Assembly: GCA_004525685.1 (NCBI GenBank)
Contig: SPBW01000147.1
Span: 1-5,318 of the forward strand
DNA from: Candidatus Atribacteria bacterium
GTDB taxonomy: Bacteria; Bipolaricaulota; Bipolaricaulia; UBA7950; UBA9294
Direction of reading: 5' to 3'
DNA: 5,318 bases
Positions 4,638 to 5,318 of the stretch are shown here, in pieces. Every line of letters begins with the position of its first letter. The stretch's first letter is position 1. A model generated the notes under the pieces. It did no database searches, was not told where the DNA came from, and saw only the letters and a list, made by a program, of their open reading frames with translations. The position numbers and the translations under genes are program-made.

Positions 4638-4643
4638 AGGGGG
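4638..4643 (+). promoter_or_regulatory. Ribosome binding site of the PKD lipoprotein gene
   Basis: AGGGGG seven bases before ATG 4651. Together with the signal peptide that begins at this ATG, it sets the start. No promoter could be assigned in the stem-loop-rich region upstream. Confidence 0.6.
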
Positions 4644-4650
4644 TTGGGCT

Positions 4651-5318
4651 ATGAAGTATCGAGGTCGATGGATTGCAGTTCTGGTTGGCGTGGGGGTACT
4701 GCTGTTGACGACTGGCTGCGAGGGGCCGCGGCTACCGGGTGCCGTCATCGACGAGTGTGTGGGGAGTATCGATACGCAGGACTGGGTTAGTCGCCCGCCT
4801 TTGTCATTGTGCATGTCTGCAAACGTGAGCGTTGGCGATAACGTCTTACTGTACGAGTGGGACTTCGGCGACGGCACATCGAGCACAGGAAAGGACGTTG
4901 TTCATACCTACACAGTGGTTGGTGAGTATCGTGTGACGCTGACGTCTACATACTCGGATGGCGGCGTCTACAATGACCACGAGACAGTCAGTATTGCTGG
5001 CGAACCCGACGCCACATTCACAGCACGGGAAGTCGACTTCTGGGGGTCTTTATTCTCTTGGGGAAATCCCAATGAGATTCTGACGTGGCGGTTCGACGCG
5101 CGTGAGGCCTATCCTCAGAAGACCGGTGACAGCAAACACAAGGCGACACAATTGATCTGGAATTTTGGCGATGGAACGATAGAGACCGTAGATCTTGAGA
5201 GCGGAAGCGGAGCGCTTGCGTTTTTCGGCAACGTCATGACGAAGGACCATACCTACGCGGAGGCCGGAACGTATGCGGTCTCGCTAACCCTGACCGATAA
5301 TCTTGGCTTCAGCGATAC
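4651..5318 (+). CDS. PKD-domain lipoprotein, C-terminus outside the window
   Basis: 222 complete codons are visible and the frame is open at the right edge. ATG at 4651 follows AGGGGG (4638-4643) with a 7-base gap. The N-terminus is a lipoprotein signal: K2, R4 and R6, a hydrophobic stretch (I8-L19), then L-T-T-G-C with the lipidated cysteine at C23. PKD domain 1 has W-D-F-G-D-G at 70-75 and H-T-Y-T-V-V-G-E-Y-R-V-T-L-T at 85-98. PKD domain 2 has W-N-F-G-D-G at 170-175 and H-T-Y-A-E-A-G-T-Y-A-V-S-L-T-L-T-D at 200-216. Between its two signature blocks domain 2 has 24 residues, against 9 in domain 1. PKD domains are Ig-like folds of secreted proteins, often repeated and linked to adhesion, polysaccharide binding or as spacers of surface enzymes. 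No catalytic domain is seen in the visible part. It is probably membrane-anchored and exported. Confidence 0.87.
   Translation, partial: MKYRGRWIAVLVGVGVLLLTTGCEGPRLPGAVIDECVGSIDTQDWVSRPPLSLCMSANVSVGDNVLLYEWDFGDGTSSTGKDVVHTYTVVGEYRVTLTSTYSDGGVYNDHETVSIAGEPDATFTAREVDFWGSLFSWGNPNEILTWRFDAREAYPQKTGDSKHKATQLIWNFGDGTIETVDLESGSGALAFFGNVMTKDHTYAEAGTYAVSLTLTDNLGFSD

Noticed and set aside
4323..4790. 155-codon plus-strand frame whose ATG overlaps the asparagine synthetase stop as ATGA
   Set aside because: Despite the coupling-like overlap there is no ribosome binding site. The protein is rich in Arg, Cys and Gly with no recognisable pattern, runs through the stem-loop array, and overlaps the clear lipoprotein gene in another frame.

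Overview
The window looks like a chromosomal segment of a bacterium of moderately high G+C. The bacterial signs are Shine-Dalgarno sites, a textbook sigma70-type promoter and a lipoprotein signal peptide. No marker gene fixes the phylum. An archaeal-type asparagine synthetase, an FLVCR-like transporter and a PKD-domain lipoprotein together suggest an environmental lineage outside the well-studied Proteobacteria, but that is a guess.

Layout: (1) 1-170, minus strand: the first 56 codons of a zinc-independent-looking MDR (quinone oxidoreductase/alcohol dehydrogenase) gene that runs off the left edge. (2) 406-1302, minus strand: an Abi_2/AbiF-family HEPN ribonuclease-like toxin gene. It is preceded at 1323-1376 by a short structured RNA with a consensus promoter at 1383-1411. 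The RNA folds on paper into an H-type pseudoknot that ends in a Rho-independent terminator just before the toxin's ribosome binding site. This is the most notable system in the window. (3) 1594-2802, minus strand: an FLVCR-like major facilitator transporter. (4) 2803-3417: a long non-coding divergent region with tandem 9-bp repeats, an imperfect inverted repeat of about 25 bp, and several mutually exclusive stem-loops. It also holds a possible Gln/Asn-rich leader peptide. (5) 3418-4326, plus strand: an archaeal-type asparagine synthetase, a class II aminoacyl-tRNA synthetase core without an anticodon-binding domain. (6) 4327-4650: an intergenic stretch unusually dense in perfect stem-loops. 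(7) 4651 to the right edge, plus strand: a lipoprotein with two PKD domains, incomplete at its C-terminus.

The genes do not form one pathway. The three minus-strand genes are separated by 235-291 bp gaps, and the abiF unit has its own promoter and terminator, so it reads as a self-contained defence/toxin-antitoxin cassette inserted among housekeeping or accessory genes. The asparagine synthetase and the transporter are divergently arranged around the repeat-bearing region. The lipoprotein is probably transcribed separately from the synthetase.
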